From: JAFDZV01 sp966128725
Lineage (GTDB): Bacteria; Bacteroidota; Ignavibacteria; OLB7
Length of the DNA stretch: 18,026 nt
Direction of reading: 5' to 3'
Assembly: GCA_966128725.1 (NCBI GenBank)
Contig: CBHYLN010000105.1
Span: 1-18,026 of the forward strand
The position numbers and the translations under genes were made by a program. Shown in pieces: positions 7,440 to 14,436 of the stretch (position 1 is its first letter; each line of letters begins with the position of its first letter). Below the pieces are notes generated by a model. It worked only from the letters and a program-made list of their open reading frames with translations, was not told where the DNA came from and did not search any database.

Positions 7440-7474
7440 GTGCTGGAACGGTCTCGGAGCCGCTGACGCCGACC
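7440..7474 (+). repeat. 35-bp direct repeat, copy 2 (intergenic)
   Basis: Identical over 35 bases to 5458-5492, in the same orientation, 1982 bp further on. This copy lies in non-coding DNA upstream of the secreted-protein operon. The two copies therefore bracket exactly the two minus-strand genes and their promoter. It is the left end of a palindrome-rich block reaching to about 7600. Confidence 0.95.
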
Positions 7475-7600
7475 AAATTTGAGGGATCCGAGGTCTAGAA
7501 CCCAACAGGAATCGTCAACGTAGCGGCTCCGCTACCAAACACGGTCTCAGGTGGCCGGTTTGCTCTCGTGAGCCGGCTGCCCCAACAGCCGGCACCCGAG
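7440..7600. repeat. Palindrome-rich composite repeat block
   Basis: Several related elements sit together. CGGAGCCGCT (7455-7464) is matched by its inverse AGCGGCTCCG (7522-7531). The perfect palindromic hairpin GTAGCGG-CT-CCGCTAC lies at 7520-7535. ACGGTCTC occurs at 7448-7455 and again at 7541-7548. A strong hairpin lies at 7565-7600: CTCG, 3 nt, GCCGGCTG, loop CCCCAA, CAGCCGGC, 3 nt, CGAG. The block has no credible open frame and resembles a dispersed intergenic repeat unit, with copy 1 near 5458 a truncated member. Its end-points are approximate. Confidence 0.6.
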
Positions 7601-7727
7601 CATAACTGGCTGTACAAATATCGCCGCAACGTATGGGCTGCCACTACTCAATTTATACTCTGTGCCCACTTTGGGGTATACAGCGCGATTTGCCCCGAAA
7701 ACGGTCGTGATTCTCAGGGAACAGGCA

Positions 7728-7758
7728 TGTGGAGCCCGCGTTTGCTCCACACCATTTT
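7728..7758 (+). terminator. Hairpin plus short T-run just upstream of the asnS promoter
   Basis: TGTGGAGC (7728-7735) pairs perfectly with GCTCCACA (7744-7751) around an 8-nt loop. ACCATTTT follows at 7751-7758. It fits a weak intrinsic terminator for plus-strand transcripts arising in the repeat block, insulating asnS. The TTTT run overlaps the -33 box of the asnS promoter, so an operator-like role is also possible. Confidence 0.45.
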
Positions 7759-7787
7759 GCCCGATCGCGGCCCGCGTGCTATGTTTG
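7756..7787 (+). promoter_or_regulatory. Consensus Bacteroidota-type promoter for asnS
   Basis: TTTG (7756-7759), exactly 20 nt, then TATGTTTG (7780-7787). This matches the established Bacteroidota primary-sigma consensus, -33 TTTG and -7 TAnnTTTG. Transcription should begin about 7793, leaving a ~90-nt leader before the ATG at 7885. Confidence 0.8.
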
Positions 7788-7884
7788 CCCCTCGTTTCGA
7801 TCTCAACGTGGAATGATCTGGGGCATGCCCTGCGCGCCCTTCATCATATATCTATAGATCAACTGACCGTATCGGAAAGAAACC

Positions 7885-9186
7885 ATGGCGCGTGAACGTG
7901 TGGAAGTGCGCTCCCTCGGGGAGCATGTTGGCTCGGAGGTAACCGTTGGTGGATGGTGCTACAACAGCCGCGGCAGCAAGAATGTGAAGTTCCTGGAACT
8001 TCGCGACGGCAGCGGCATGGTGCAGTGCGTGTTTGGCGTAAACAGCGCCATCAACAACGCGTTCGAGCGCTTCGACGAAATCACGCAGGAAAGCAGCCTG
8101 TACGTAACCGGCATCGTTACCGAGCACCCGAAGCGTCCGGGCTCGTACGAGATCGATGCTCGCGACTTCGAGATGGTGCAGAAGGCAATCAACTATCCGA
8201 TTTCGCCCAAGGAACACGGGATCGACTTCCTGTTCGATCAGCGCCATCTGCACCTTCGGTCATCACGGCCATACAACACGCTGCGCGTGCGGCATCGCAT
8301 CGTGAAGGCTATCCGCGATTATTTCGACAATCACGGCTTTACGCTGCTGGATTCGCCAATCCTTACCGCGAATGCCGGCGAGGGCACCAGCACGCTGTTC
8401 GCCACCAAGTATTTCGATCTGGGGCACGCGTATCTGGCCCAGACCGGCCAGTTGTACGGTGAAGCCGGCTGCATGGCGTTCGGCAAGGTGTACACATTCG
8501 GCCCCACATTCCGCGCCGAGCAATCGAAAACCCGACGCCATCTCACCGAGTTCTGGATGGTGGAACCCGAAGTAGCGTTCATGGACCTTGAGGGGAACAT
8601 GGCGCTGGCCGAGGATTTCATCTGTTATATCGTGGAGTGTGTGCTGAACGATTGCCGGGCCGAGCTGGAACGCCTGGGCCGCGATATCTCGAAGCTGGAG
8701 AGCGTGCAGAAGCCGTTCCCGCGCGTGACCTACTCCGAGGCGGTGGATATCCTGAACGCCAAGGGACTCGAGTTCCCATGGGGTGAGGATTTCGGCGCGC
8801 CGCACGAGACGGCCGTCAGCGCGGATTACGATCGTCCGCTGATCATCACGAAGTACCCGGAAGCGGTAAAGGCATTCTACATGAAGCGCGACGCGGAGGA
8901 TCCACGTGTGGTGCTGGCGATGGATGTGATCGCGCCCGAGGGCTACGGCGAGATTATCGGCGGCTCGCAGCGCGAGGAGGATATCGAGCTGCTGAAGGGG
9001 CGCATCGAACACGAGGGGCTTCCGATGGAGGCCTTTGAATGGTACCTGGATCTCCGTCGCTACGGCTCGGTTCCGCATGCGGGCTTTGGCATGGGCCTGG
9101 AGCGCATGGTGGCCTGGATCTGCGGGCTTGACCATATTCGCGAGGCCATTCCGTTCCCGCGCACGATCGTTCGCCTGCAGCCGTAA
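7885..9186 (+). CDS. asnS: Asparaginyl-tRNA synthetase
   Basis: A 433-residue class II aminoacyl-tRNA synthetase that charges tRNA-Asn with asparagine using ATP, in the cytoplasm. Residues ~18-100 are the OB-fold anticodon-binding domain (VTVGGWCYNSRGSKNVKFLE, then DGSGMVQCVF). The catalytic domain has motif 2 around F209-R210-A211-E212 (FGPTFRAEQS, then TRRHLTEFWMVEPE) and motif 3 at 400-407 (GFGMGLER, with R407). HETAVS followed by PLIITKYPEAVKAFYM is typical of AsnRS rather than AspRS, and the length is normal. The ATG is preceded by GGAAAG (7874-7879) and a ~90-nt leader from a consensus promoter. The cupin gene follows after 32 bp and is probably co-transcribed. Having AsnRS means Asn-tRNA need not be made by transamidation. 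Confidence 0.97.
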   Translation: MARERVEVRSLGEHVGSEVTVGGWCYNSRGSKNVKFLELRDGSGMVQCVFGVNSAINNAFERFDEITQESSLYVTGIVTEHPKRPGSYEIDARDFEMVQKAINYPISPKEHGIDFLFDQRHLHLRSSRPYNTLRVRHRIVKAIRDYFDNHGFTLLDSPILTANAGEGTSTLFATKYFDLGHAYLAQTGQLYGEAGCMAFGKVYTFGPTFRAEQSKTRRHLTEFWMVEPEVAFMDLEGNMALAEDFICYIVECVLNDCRAELERLGRDISKLESVQKPFPRVTYSEAVDILNAKGLEFPWGEDFGAPHETAVSADYDRPLIITKYPEAVKAFYMKRDAEDPRVVLAMDVIAPEGYGEIIGGSQREEDIELLKGRIEHEGLPMEAFEWYLDLRRYGSVPHAGFGMGLERMVAWICGLDHIREAIPFPRTIVRLQP

Positions 9187-9218
9187 GGCCGGGCACGCAA
9201 TCCTTACTCAGCAAAGGA

Positions 9219-9569
9219 ATGCCAGCTACGCTCCCGGATGGATATACGCACGGGTTCCGCCTGAGCGCGGCCGATGCGATGGCATTGCTGCCGGCCGATG
9301 CGGAAAAGCGATTTGCATCCGTATTTTCGTTCGGCCAGCTTGATGCCGAGGTGTACGCGCCCCGCGGCGTTGATCCGCAGGGACCACATACACGCGATGA
9401 AGCGTACATTGTGGTGAGCGGCGCCGGCGATTTTGTGCACGGCGACGCTCGCGAGCGTTTCGGCCCCGGCGACTTCCTGTTCGTTCCGGCCGGGATGGTG
9501 CATCGATTCGAGAACTTTACCGACGACCTGGTCGTGTGGGTCTTCTTTTTCGGCAACGAAGCGGGATGA
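9219..9569 (+). CDS. Single-domain cupin protein
   Basis: A 116-residue small beta-barrel protein of the cupin_2 type, probably cytoplasmic. Cupin motif 1 is GPHTRDEAYIVVSGAG, with ligands H57 and E61. The second His of the usual HxH is R59, so the metal site may use three ligands or be altered. Motif 2 is textbook, GDFLFVPAGMVHRFEN with H95. Substrate and reaction cannot be told from sequence. The ATG at 9219 has AAAGGA directly in front, with almost no spacer; no better in-frame start keeps the fold. It follows asnS by 32 bp and ends in a hairpin. Confidence 0.87.
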   Translation: MPATLPDGYTHGFRLSAADAMALLPADAEKRFASVFSFGQLDAEVYAPRGVDPQGPHTRDEAYIVVSGAGDFVHGDARERFGPGDFLFVPAGMVHRFENFTDDLVVWVFFFGNEAG

Positions 9570-9585
9570 TGGGAGCTCTCCCATC
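9568..9585 (+). terminator. Hairpin after the cupin gene
   Basis: A perfect 7-bp stem GATGGGA/TCCCATC with a GCTC loop overlaps the cupin stop codon and is followed by the T-rich GTTCATTCTT. It probably ends or attenuates the asnS-cupin transcript. nuoJ starts only 24 nt later, so read-through may still supply nuoJ. Confidence 0.6.
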
Positions 9586-9609
9586 GTTCATTCTTGACAA
9601 CTCCTGAAC

Positions 9610-10131
9610 ATGAACCTCGAACTCGCTCTCTTCATCGTGCTCGGGCTCATGGCGGTTGTTAGCGCGCTGATGGTGGTTTCCCGCCGCAGCCCGATCACCG
9701 CCACGATGTTCCTGGTGATGCACTTCATCACGCTTGGTGGGCTTTATCTTCTGCTGAACGCACAGTTCATGGCCGTGATCCAGATCCTGGTGTATGCCGG
9801 AGCGATCATGGTGCTGGTGGTGTTCGTGATCATGCTTCTGAATCTGGGCAGCGAGGAAGCGCTCAGCGAAAAGGTGACCAAACGGGAGTCGGTATCGATC
9901 ATGCTTTCGATGCTGATGGGCGGCGGCATTGTGCTGGCGGTTACCCGCGCGGTGTTCCCCCACGCCACGGACAAGGCCTCGGCCGCCGTTGCCAACGGCA
10001 CCATCGAGGCGGTCGGCAAGGCCCTGTTCACGCGTTACGTGTTCCCCTTCGAGATGATTTCGCTGGTGCTGCTGGCTGCCACCGTGGGCGCGGTTGTGCT
10101 CACGCGGCGCAAGGTGCAACCCGAACACTGA
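9610..10131 (+). CDS. nuoJ: NADH-quinone oxidoreductase subunit J
   Basis: A 173-residue membrane subunit of respiratory complex I, part of the proton-pumping arm. About five transmembrane helices are visible: 5-23, 29-48, 53-76, 94-112 and 141-161. The family signature LLLNAQFMAVIQILVYAGAI, followed by MVLVVFVIMLLN, is clear. Length is normal. There is no Shine-Dalgarno. It is followed by nuoK after 127 bp, much wider than the usual tight nuoJK spacing. No other complex I gene is adjacent: upstream is a cupin gene and downstream of nuoK a flippase-like gene. Confidence 0.95.
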   Translation: MNLELALFIVLGLMAVVSALMVVSRRSPITATMFLVMHFITLGGLYLLLNAQFMAVIQILVYAGAIMVLVVFVIMLLNLGSEEALSEKVTKRESVSIMLSMLMGGGIVLAVTRAVFPHATDKASAAVANGTIEAVGKALFTRYVFPFEMISLVLLAATVGAVVLTRRKVQPEH

Positions 10132-10258
10132 TCGAATTCCCGGCCCCGCGGCTCGCTGCCCGGGACCACACACCGTACGCGCCGGGCCGTTCCCCGCACG
10201 CACGGTACGCTCCCGCAAAGTCCCCGATCGTTACGTCATCGACAACCGAATACGGCTC

Positions 10259-10567
10259 ATGCTCAATCTTCCGATCGAATACTACCTGGTTCTGAGCGCG
10301 GTGATCTTCCTCATCGGCGCGGTTGGGGTGCTCACGCGCCGCAACGCGATCATCATCTTCATGTGCATCGAGTTGATGCTCAACTCGGTGAACCTGACGC
10401 TTGTTGCCTTCAGCCAGTATCTGGGCAACATGACCGGGCAGATCATGGTGCTGATGGTAATGACGGTTGCCGCCGCCGAGGCCGCGGTGGGCCTGGCCAT
10501 CGTGCTGGCGCTGTTCCGCAACAAGCAGACGGTGTATCTGGATCAGATCAACCTGCTGCGGTGGTAA
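10259..10567 (+). CDS. nuoK: NADH-quinone oxidoreductase subunit K
   Basis: A 102-residue three-helix membrane subunit of complex I, homologous to Mrp-antiporter subunit MrpC. The start MLNLPIEYYLVLSAVIFLIG is chosen because it gives the family's standard length; the open frame extends to 10094, but that part is Arg/Pro-rich and unlike NuoK. The two conserved membrane glutamates of the proton path are present: E38 (FMCIELMLNSVNL) and E74 (VAAAEAAVGLAIV). The stop codon overlaps the GTG start of the next gene, so the two are translationally coupled. Confidence 0.95.
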   Translation: MLNLPIEYYLVLSAVIFLIGAVGVLTRRNAIIIFMCIELMLNSVNLTLVAFSQYLGNMTGQIMVLMVMTVAAAEAAVGLAIVLALFRNKQTVYLDQINLLRW

Positions 10568-11652
10568 CCACCCCTTCAACGGCCGGCGACGCAGCCCCCA
10601 ACGGCACAGCCGCGGGGCCGGACGGCCGGCCGAAGAAACCAGCCGGCGGCCGTGGGCGGTTGATTCGCATCGCGGTTGCCGTTGTGGTGTTGGGCCTCTC
10701 GGTTTGGTATGTGGCCCACAACATCAACTGGGACGGGCTGGCAACGGCGCTGCTCTCGATGAATGTGGCATGGGTGCTCGCCGGCGTACTGGCCACGCTG
10801 GGCGCCCATCTGGCCCGCGCGCAGCGCTGGCGCCTGCTGATCCCCAACGGCGCGGCGATCTCCATCACCAACTCCTTCTCGGCCGTCATCATCGGCTACT
10901 TCATGAACAACGTGATCCCACGCAGCGGCGAGCTGGTGCGTCCGTATGTTCTTTCGCGCCGTACCGAACGGCCCATGAGCGGCCTGGTGGCCACGGTACT
11001 GGTGGAGCGCATCCTTGACGGCCTTACCCTGGCGCTGCTGTTCGTGGCGTTGCTGGTAGCCCAGCGCGACCGCCTTTCGGCAATCTTCCCCACCTACTCC
11101 TCGGCCGATATCCTGGTCATCATCGTGGCGCCGATCGTGGCAATCGCAATTGCCGTGGTGGTGCTGATCCGCACGTCGCTTGGCGACCACGCTGCCCGGC
11201 TGCTGGGCCGTGTGCTGCCACAGCGCTTTGCCGAACGGATAACGCAGTTGCTGCACAACTTCCGCACCGGCATCACCTTCGGCGGGATTCGCGGCCAGTT
11301 GGCGATCGTGTTCTGGTCGGTCGTGATCTGGGCCGGCTACGCCGCGGCGGTCTACTTCAGCGTGCTGGCCTTCGGCTTGCACACGGCGTACGGTATCGGC
11401 CCGATTGATGCGGTGATGGTGCTGGCGATCACGGCCGTTGGCGTCACGATCGCGCCAACCCCCGGCGCGTTCGGTGTGTACCACGGATTCTGCAAGGCGG
11501 CGCTTACATCGCTGTTCGCCATACCGGACTCCACCGCCATTGCCTTTGCCCTGGTAACACATGCCGCACCGTTCCTGGCCGTCATGCTGGTTGGCTCGGT
11601 TTTCCTCATCCGCGAGAACATTTCGTTGAAGTCCGCGATGGCCGGCGCGTAG
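10561..11652 (+). CDS. Lysylphosphatidylglycerol-synthase-TM / UPF0104 family integral membrane protein
   Basis: A 363-residue polytopic membrane protein. A ~33-residue Pro/Gly/Ala-rich cytoplasmic lead precedes about eight hydrophobic helices, the first at 34-52. Family signatures (PF03706) are RAQRWRLLIP (86-95), GYFMNNVIPRSGELVRPYV (112-130), VLVERILDGL (146-155) and, near the end, TPGAFGVYHGF. It lacks the C-terminal acyltransferase-like domain of MprF, so it is the stand-alone transmembrane type, often linked to lipid or polyprenyl-glycan flipping. Substrate unknown. The start is inferred as GTG at 10561, overlapping the nuoK stop by 7 nt. No ATG gives a sensible N-terminus, and the frame upstream lies within nuoK. 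Confidence 0.88.
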   Translation: MVTTPSTAGDAAPNGTAAGPDGRPKKPAGGRGRLIRIAVAVVVLGLSVWYVAHNINWDGLATALLSMNVAWVLAGVLATLGAHLARAQRWRLLIPNGAAISITNSFSAVIIGYFMNNVIPRSGELVRPYVLSRRTERPMSGLVATVLVERILDGLTLALLFVALLVAQRDRLSAIFPTYSSADILVIIVAPIVAIAIAVVVLIRTSLGDHAARLLGRVLPQRFAERITQLLHNFRTGITFGGIRGQLAIVFWSVVIWAGYAAAVYFSVLAFGLHTAYGIGPIDAVMVLAITAVGVTIAPTPGAFGVYHGFCKAALTSLFAIPDSTAIAFALVTHAAPFLAVMLVGSVFLIRENISLKSAMAGA

Positions 11653-11717
11653 GCGTTGGCCCGCACTGCCCGGTCAGCGCTTCCGATCCCTCTCTTTCCT
11701 TCCGCGTTCGATAACCG

Positions 11718-11779
11718 CACCGCAACATGCGCCGGCATCCGCCGGAGGCGATAGGATGCCCGGCCCGGCATGCCCGGGA
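11718..11779 (+). terminator. GC-rich hairpins between the flippase-like gene and the Wzc-like gene
   Basis: Two small inverted repeats follow the upstream gene: CCGGC-ATCC-GCCGG near 11732-11745, and ATGCC/GGCAT (with overlapping GGCATGCC and CCCGGG palindromes) near 11756-11778. Neither is followed by a T-run. They could end the nuoJK transcript just before the next promoter, whose -33 box begins at 11783. Confidence 0.35.
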
Positions 11780-11782
11780 ATC

Positions 11783-11814
11783 TTTGTTGTTGCGACCGAA
11801 GCGGGATATATTTG
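11783..11814 (+). promoter_or_regulatory. Consensus Bacteroidota-type promoter for the Wzc-like gene
   Basis: TTTG (11783-11786), exactly 20 nt, then TATATTTG (11807-11814): a perfect match to TTTG-N20-TAnnTTTG, with the same spacing as the asnS promoter. Transcription should start about 11820, giving a ~40-nt leader that contains AGGA (11848-11851), 10 nt before the ATG. Confidence 0.85.
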
Positions 11815-11861
11815 GGCTGCATTGTTGGCTTCTGTGTTTCAGGTTTTAGGAAAACCGCTTG

Positions 11862-14402
11862 ATGATGACTCCGAACAACGGCGCGGGTAATGGCCGGGAT
11901 GACGATTTCTCCTCGTACAACGGTGGCCCCCCACCGGGCGGCAACGAATACCGTGCGCTGGCACGGCGGCCGCAGCCGTATGGTCCGCTGCGCCGGCCGG
12001 GCGGCAATTTCGATTCCGGAAACAACTTCCCTCTGGCGCTGCTGGAAGGCCAGGACAAGCGCCGATTCAACTTCAGCGACTACGTTGGCCTGCTGTGGCG
12101 CGGCAAGTGGATCGTGCTTGCATGCATGGTTGTGGCCGGCGTGGCCGCGGCGTATTACACGTACTCGCTTCCATATGTCTATCGGTCGTCGCTGCAGGTG
12201 ATCATCAACGAGCGCGATGCCAACATGGCGCCGTTGTTCTCCTCAAGCGACCGCGTGTATTGGCAGCCACCGGAACGCATTCTCAAGAAGGAGCTGCAGA
12301 TCCTCAGCTCGCAGCCGCTGCTGCAGCAGACGGCCAGCCGGCTTGTTGATCAACGATTCCTGGATACAACCGCGCGTGATTCGGTGATCCCCGTGCTTGC
12401 CGCGGTGGAGCGCCGCCTGGGGCCGCGCCTGCGCAAGAAGACGCCGGAGGCCGCGCGCAAGGAGATCGTGGAAGCTGTTGCCCAAAGCGTGCGCGGGCTG
12501 GCTTCGTTCAAGCCATCGAAGGATGCCGATATCATCCAGATTATCACGCAGGCCGGCGACCCCCGCGAGGCCGCGCTGATCACGAACATCTACGCCCAGG
12601 TTTACGAGAAGGACAATCAGGACCAGAACCGCTCGAAGGCCCGATCGCTGAAGGAATTCCTGGCGCAGAAGCTGGGGCAGATTCGCGATTCGCTGGGCAA
12701 GCAGGAGATCATGCTCCGCAACTACCGCGAGGGCAAGGGCATCATCGGCCTGAACGACCAGACACGCGACCTGCTGGACGCCAGCTCGAAGCTGGGCGGC
12801 GACATGACCTCCACGCAGATCGAAATCTCGGCGCTCTCCCGGAAGATCGAAAGCGCGCGGCGCCAACTGCGCGAGCGCGATTCGGCGCTTCCCAAAACAC
12901 TGTCGCGCGCGCTGCCGGAGTACATCGGGCAGATGCAGAGCCAGATCGTGGATCTGGAGGTTCAGCGCCAGTTGATCGTGTCCAGCAACCAGGTGCGCGC
13001 CAGCGAGCAATGGTATCAGGCGAAGTTGAAGGCGTTGGACGATCGCATCGCGGCGCTCCGCTCGCAGGTTGAGCGCGAGGTGGAGAAGTACAAAAGTTCC
13101 TCCACCAGCGGCGGCGGCGATGACAGCCGCGGCTCGCTGAGCTCGATCGGCGCGTTGCGCAAGCAGATATTCGACGACGAGATCACGCTGCAATCGTTGC
13201 GCGCACGCCAGAGCGCCATTGCCGCGCAGCGCGGCGATATCGAGCAGCGCAAGGCACAGGTGCCCTCGCAGGACATGGAGATGGAGCGGCTGGAACGCGA
13301 GAAGGACGCCACCGACAAGGTGTATCGCCAGATCAACGAGGAATACAACCGGCAGATGATCGCCGAACAGTCGGTGTTCCCCAACGTCCGTATCCTGGAG
13401 CTGGCCCAGGCGGACCCGGTTCCGGTAAGCCCGGATCGGTCGTCGGACATCATCACGGGCGTGATTGCGGGCCTGGGCATCGGCGTGGCCATCGTGCTGA
13501 TCCTGGCATTCCTGGATACCACGGTGCATACGCCGGAGGAGCTTGAGAAGCACGGGTTCACGATGCTGACGGCGATCCCGACGATTCGCGAGGAGATATT
13601 CGAGTCGGTAATCCGCGAGGACATCACACCAAGCGGCAAGGTGTCGCCGCACCTGATCACGCAGATCGATCCGAAGTCGCCGATCGCCGAGGCGTACCGT
13701 TCGTTGCGAACCGGCATTCAGTTCGCATCGCTCGAGGATCAGTCGCGCATGATCCTCTTCACCAGCTCCACCCCGCAGGAGGGGAAGTCAACCACGTCGG
13801 TGAATTCGGCCATCGTGTTCGCGCAGAGCGGATCGAAGACGCTGTTGATCGATTGCGACCTGCGGCGCCCGATCCTGCACTCGGTGTTCGGCGTGCCGAA
13901 GGAGCCGGGGCTGGTCAACTGCCTGGTGGGCACCGTCCCGCTTGACGAGGCGATCTGCACCACGAAGATTCCGCATCTGGATCTGCTGACCTGCGGCTCG
14001 ATCCCGCCGAACCCATCGGAGCTGCTGGGCTCGCGCCACATGCGCGACCTGCTGGAGGAGCTTCGCGGCAAGTACGACACGATCGTGCTGGACTCGCCGC
14101 CCACCGCCGCCGTTACCGATGCGGTGCTGCTGGCCACCCTGGCCGATATCACCGTGATCGTTGTGCGCGCGCACAAAACGAAGATCGAGTTCCTGCAGAA
14201 GACACGCGACGCGCTGGAGCGTGTGTTCGTGGCTCCGCTTGGTGTGGTGCTGAACGACTTCGACGTTTCGCAGAGCTACGGCTCGGCATACAAGTACTAC
14301 CGGTACTACAAGTACTACGGCTACTACGGTGGCGCGCGCGAACAGAATGCGCAAACCCGGCAGCAGCGCAATCGGGCGGGCAGCCACCTGCTCGACAGAT
14401 AA
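11862..14402 (+). CDS. Wzc-like polysaccharide co-polymerase / bacterial tyrosine autokinase
   Basis: An 846-residue inner-membrane protein for exopolysaccharide or capsule chain-length control and export. A Gly/Pro-rich cytoplasmic lead (1-75) is followed by TM1 (~83-103), a long periplasmic Wzz/GumC-type region with coiled-coil helices (~240-500), TM2 (~530-551) and a cytoplasmic BY-kinase domain. The kinase has Walker A TPQEGKST (K642), Walker A' LLIDCDLRRP (D664, D666) and Walker B IVLDSPP (D744). The C-terminal Tyr cluster holds ten Tyr between 806 and 822 (YGSAYKYYRYYKYYGYY), the expected autophosphorylation tail. The ATG at 11862 is chosen because AGGA lies 10 nt upstream; a TTG at 11859 is less likely. 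No wza-like export gene or phosphatase is adjacent; SprA follows. Confidence 0.94.
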   Translation: MMTPNNGAGNGRDDDFSSYNGGPPPGGNEYRALARRPQPYGPLRRPGGNFDSGNNFPLALLEGQDKRRFNFSDYVGLLWRGKWIVLACMVVAGVAAAYYTYSLPYVYRSSLQVIINERDANMAPLFSSSDRVYWQPPERILKKELQILSSQPLLQQTASRLVDQRFLDTTARDSVIPVLAAVERRLGPRLRKKTPEAARKEIVEAVAQSVRGLASFKPSKDADIIQIITQAGDPREAALITNIYAQVYEKDNQDQNRSKARSLKEFLAQKLGQIRDSLGKQEIMLRNYREGKGIIGLNDQTRDLLDASSKLGGDMTSTQIEISALSRKIESARRQLRERDSALPKTLSRALPEYIGQMQSQIVDLEVQRQLIVSSNQVRASEQWYQAKLKALDDRIAALRSQVEREVEKYKSSSTSGGGDDSRGSLSSIGALRKQIFDDEITLQSLRARQSAIAAQRGDIEQRKAQVPSQDMEMERLEREKDATDKVYRQINEEYNRQMIAEQSVFPNVRILELAQADPVPVSPDRSSDIITGVIAGLGIGVAIVLILAFLDTTVHTPEELEKHGFTMLTAIPTIREEIFESVIREDITPSGKVSPHLITQIDPKSPIAEAYRSLRTGIQFASLEDQSRMILFTSSTPQEGKSTTSVNSAIVFAQSGSKTLLIDCDLRRPILHSVFGVPKEPGLVNCLVGTVPLDEAICTTKIPHLDLLTCGSIPPNPSELLGSRHMRDLLEELRGKYDTIVLDSPPTAAVTDAVLLATLADITVIVVRAHKTKIEFLQKTRDALERVFVAPLGVVLNDFDVSQSYGSAYKYYRYYKYYGYYGGAREQNAQTRQQRNRAGSHLLDR

Positions 14403-14414
14403 CATCCTTCTCGC

Positions 14415-14436
14415 CCCCACACATTTGCGCGTGGGG
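14415..14436 (+). terminator. Hairpin after the Wzc-like gene
   Basis: CCCCAC (14415-14420) pairs with GTGGGG (14431-14436) around a 10-nt loop, 12 bp after the stop codon. No T-run follows, so termination efficiency is uncertain. Confidence 0.45.

Larger units (their letters stand above)
7475..7884. other. Intergenic region upstream of asnS
   Basis: About 400 bp without a credible gene. It holds the rest of the palindrome-rich block (to 7600), a loose inverted repeat at 7652-7678 (TATAC to GTATA, with CCCA-CTT-TGGG inside), a strong hairpin followed by TTTT (7728-7758), and the asnS promoter (7756-7787). A small structured RNA between about 7600 and 7758 is conceivable, but I recognise no known family. 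Confidence 0.5.

Noticed and set aside
7500..7560. Integron attC-like site (ACCCAAC next to an imperfect inverted repeat)
   Set aside because: Only one core-like heptamer is present. No matching GTTRRRY lies at the right distance, and there is no integron integrase.
10094..10258. Upstream extension of nuoK (55 extra codons)
   Set aside because: The extension is Arg/Pro/Cys-rich and unlike NuoK, whose normal length is obtained from the ATG at 10259.
12243..13652. 469-codon minus-strand open frame antisense to the Wzc-like gene
   Set aside because: Composition shadow of a well-supported gene; the translation is low-complexity Arg/Leu/His.
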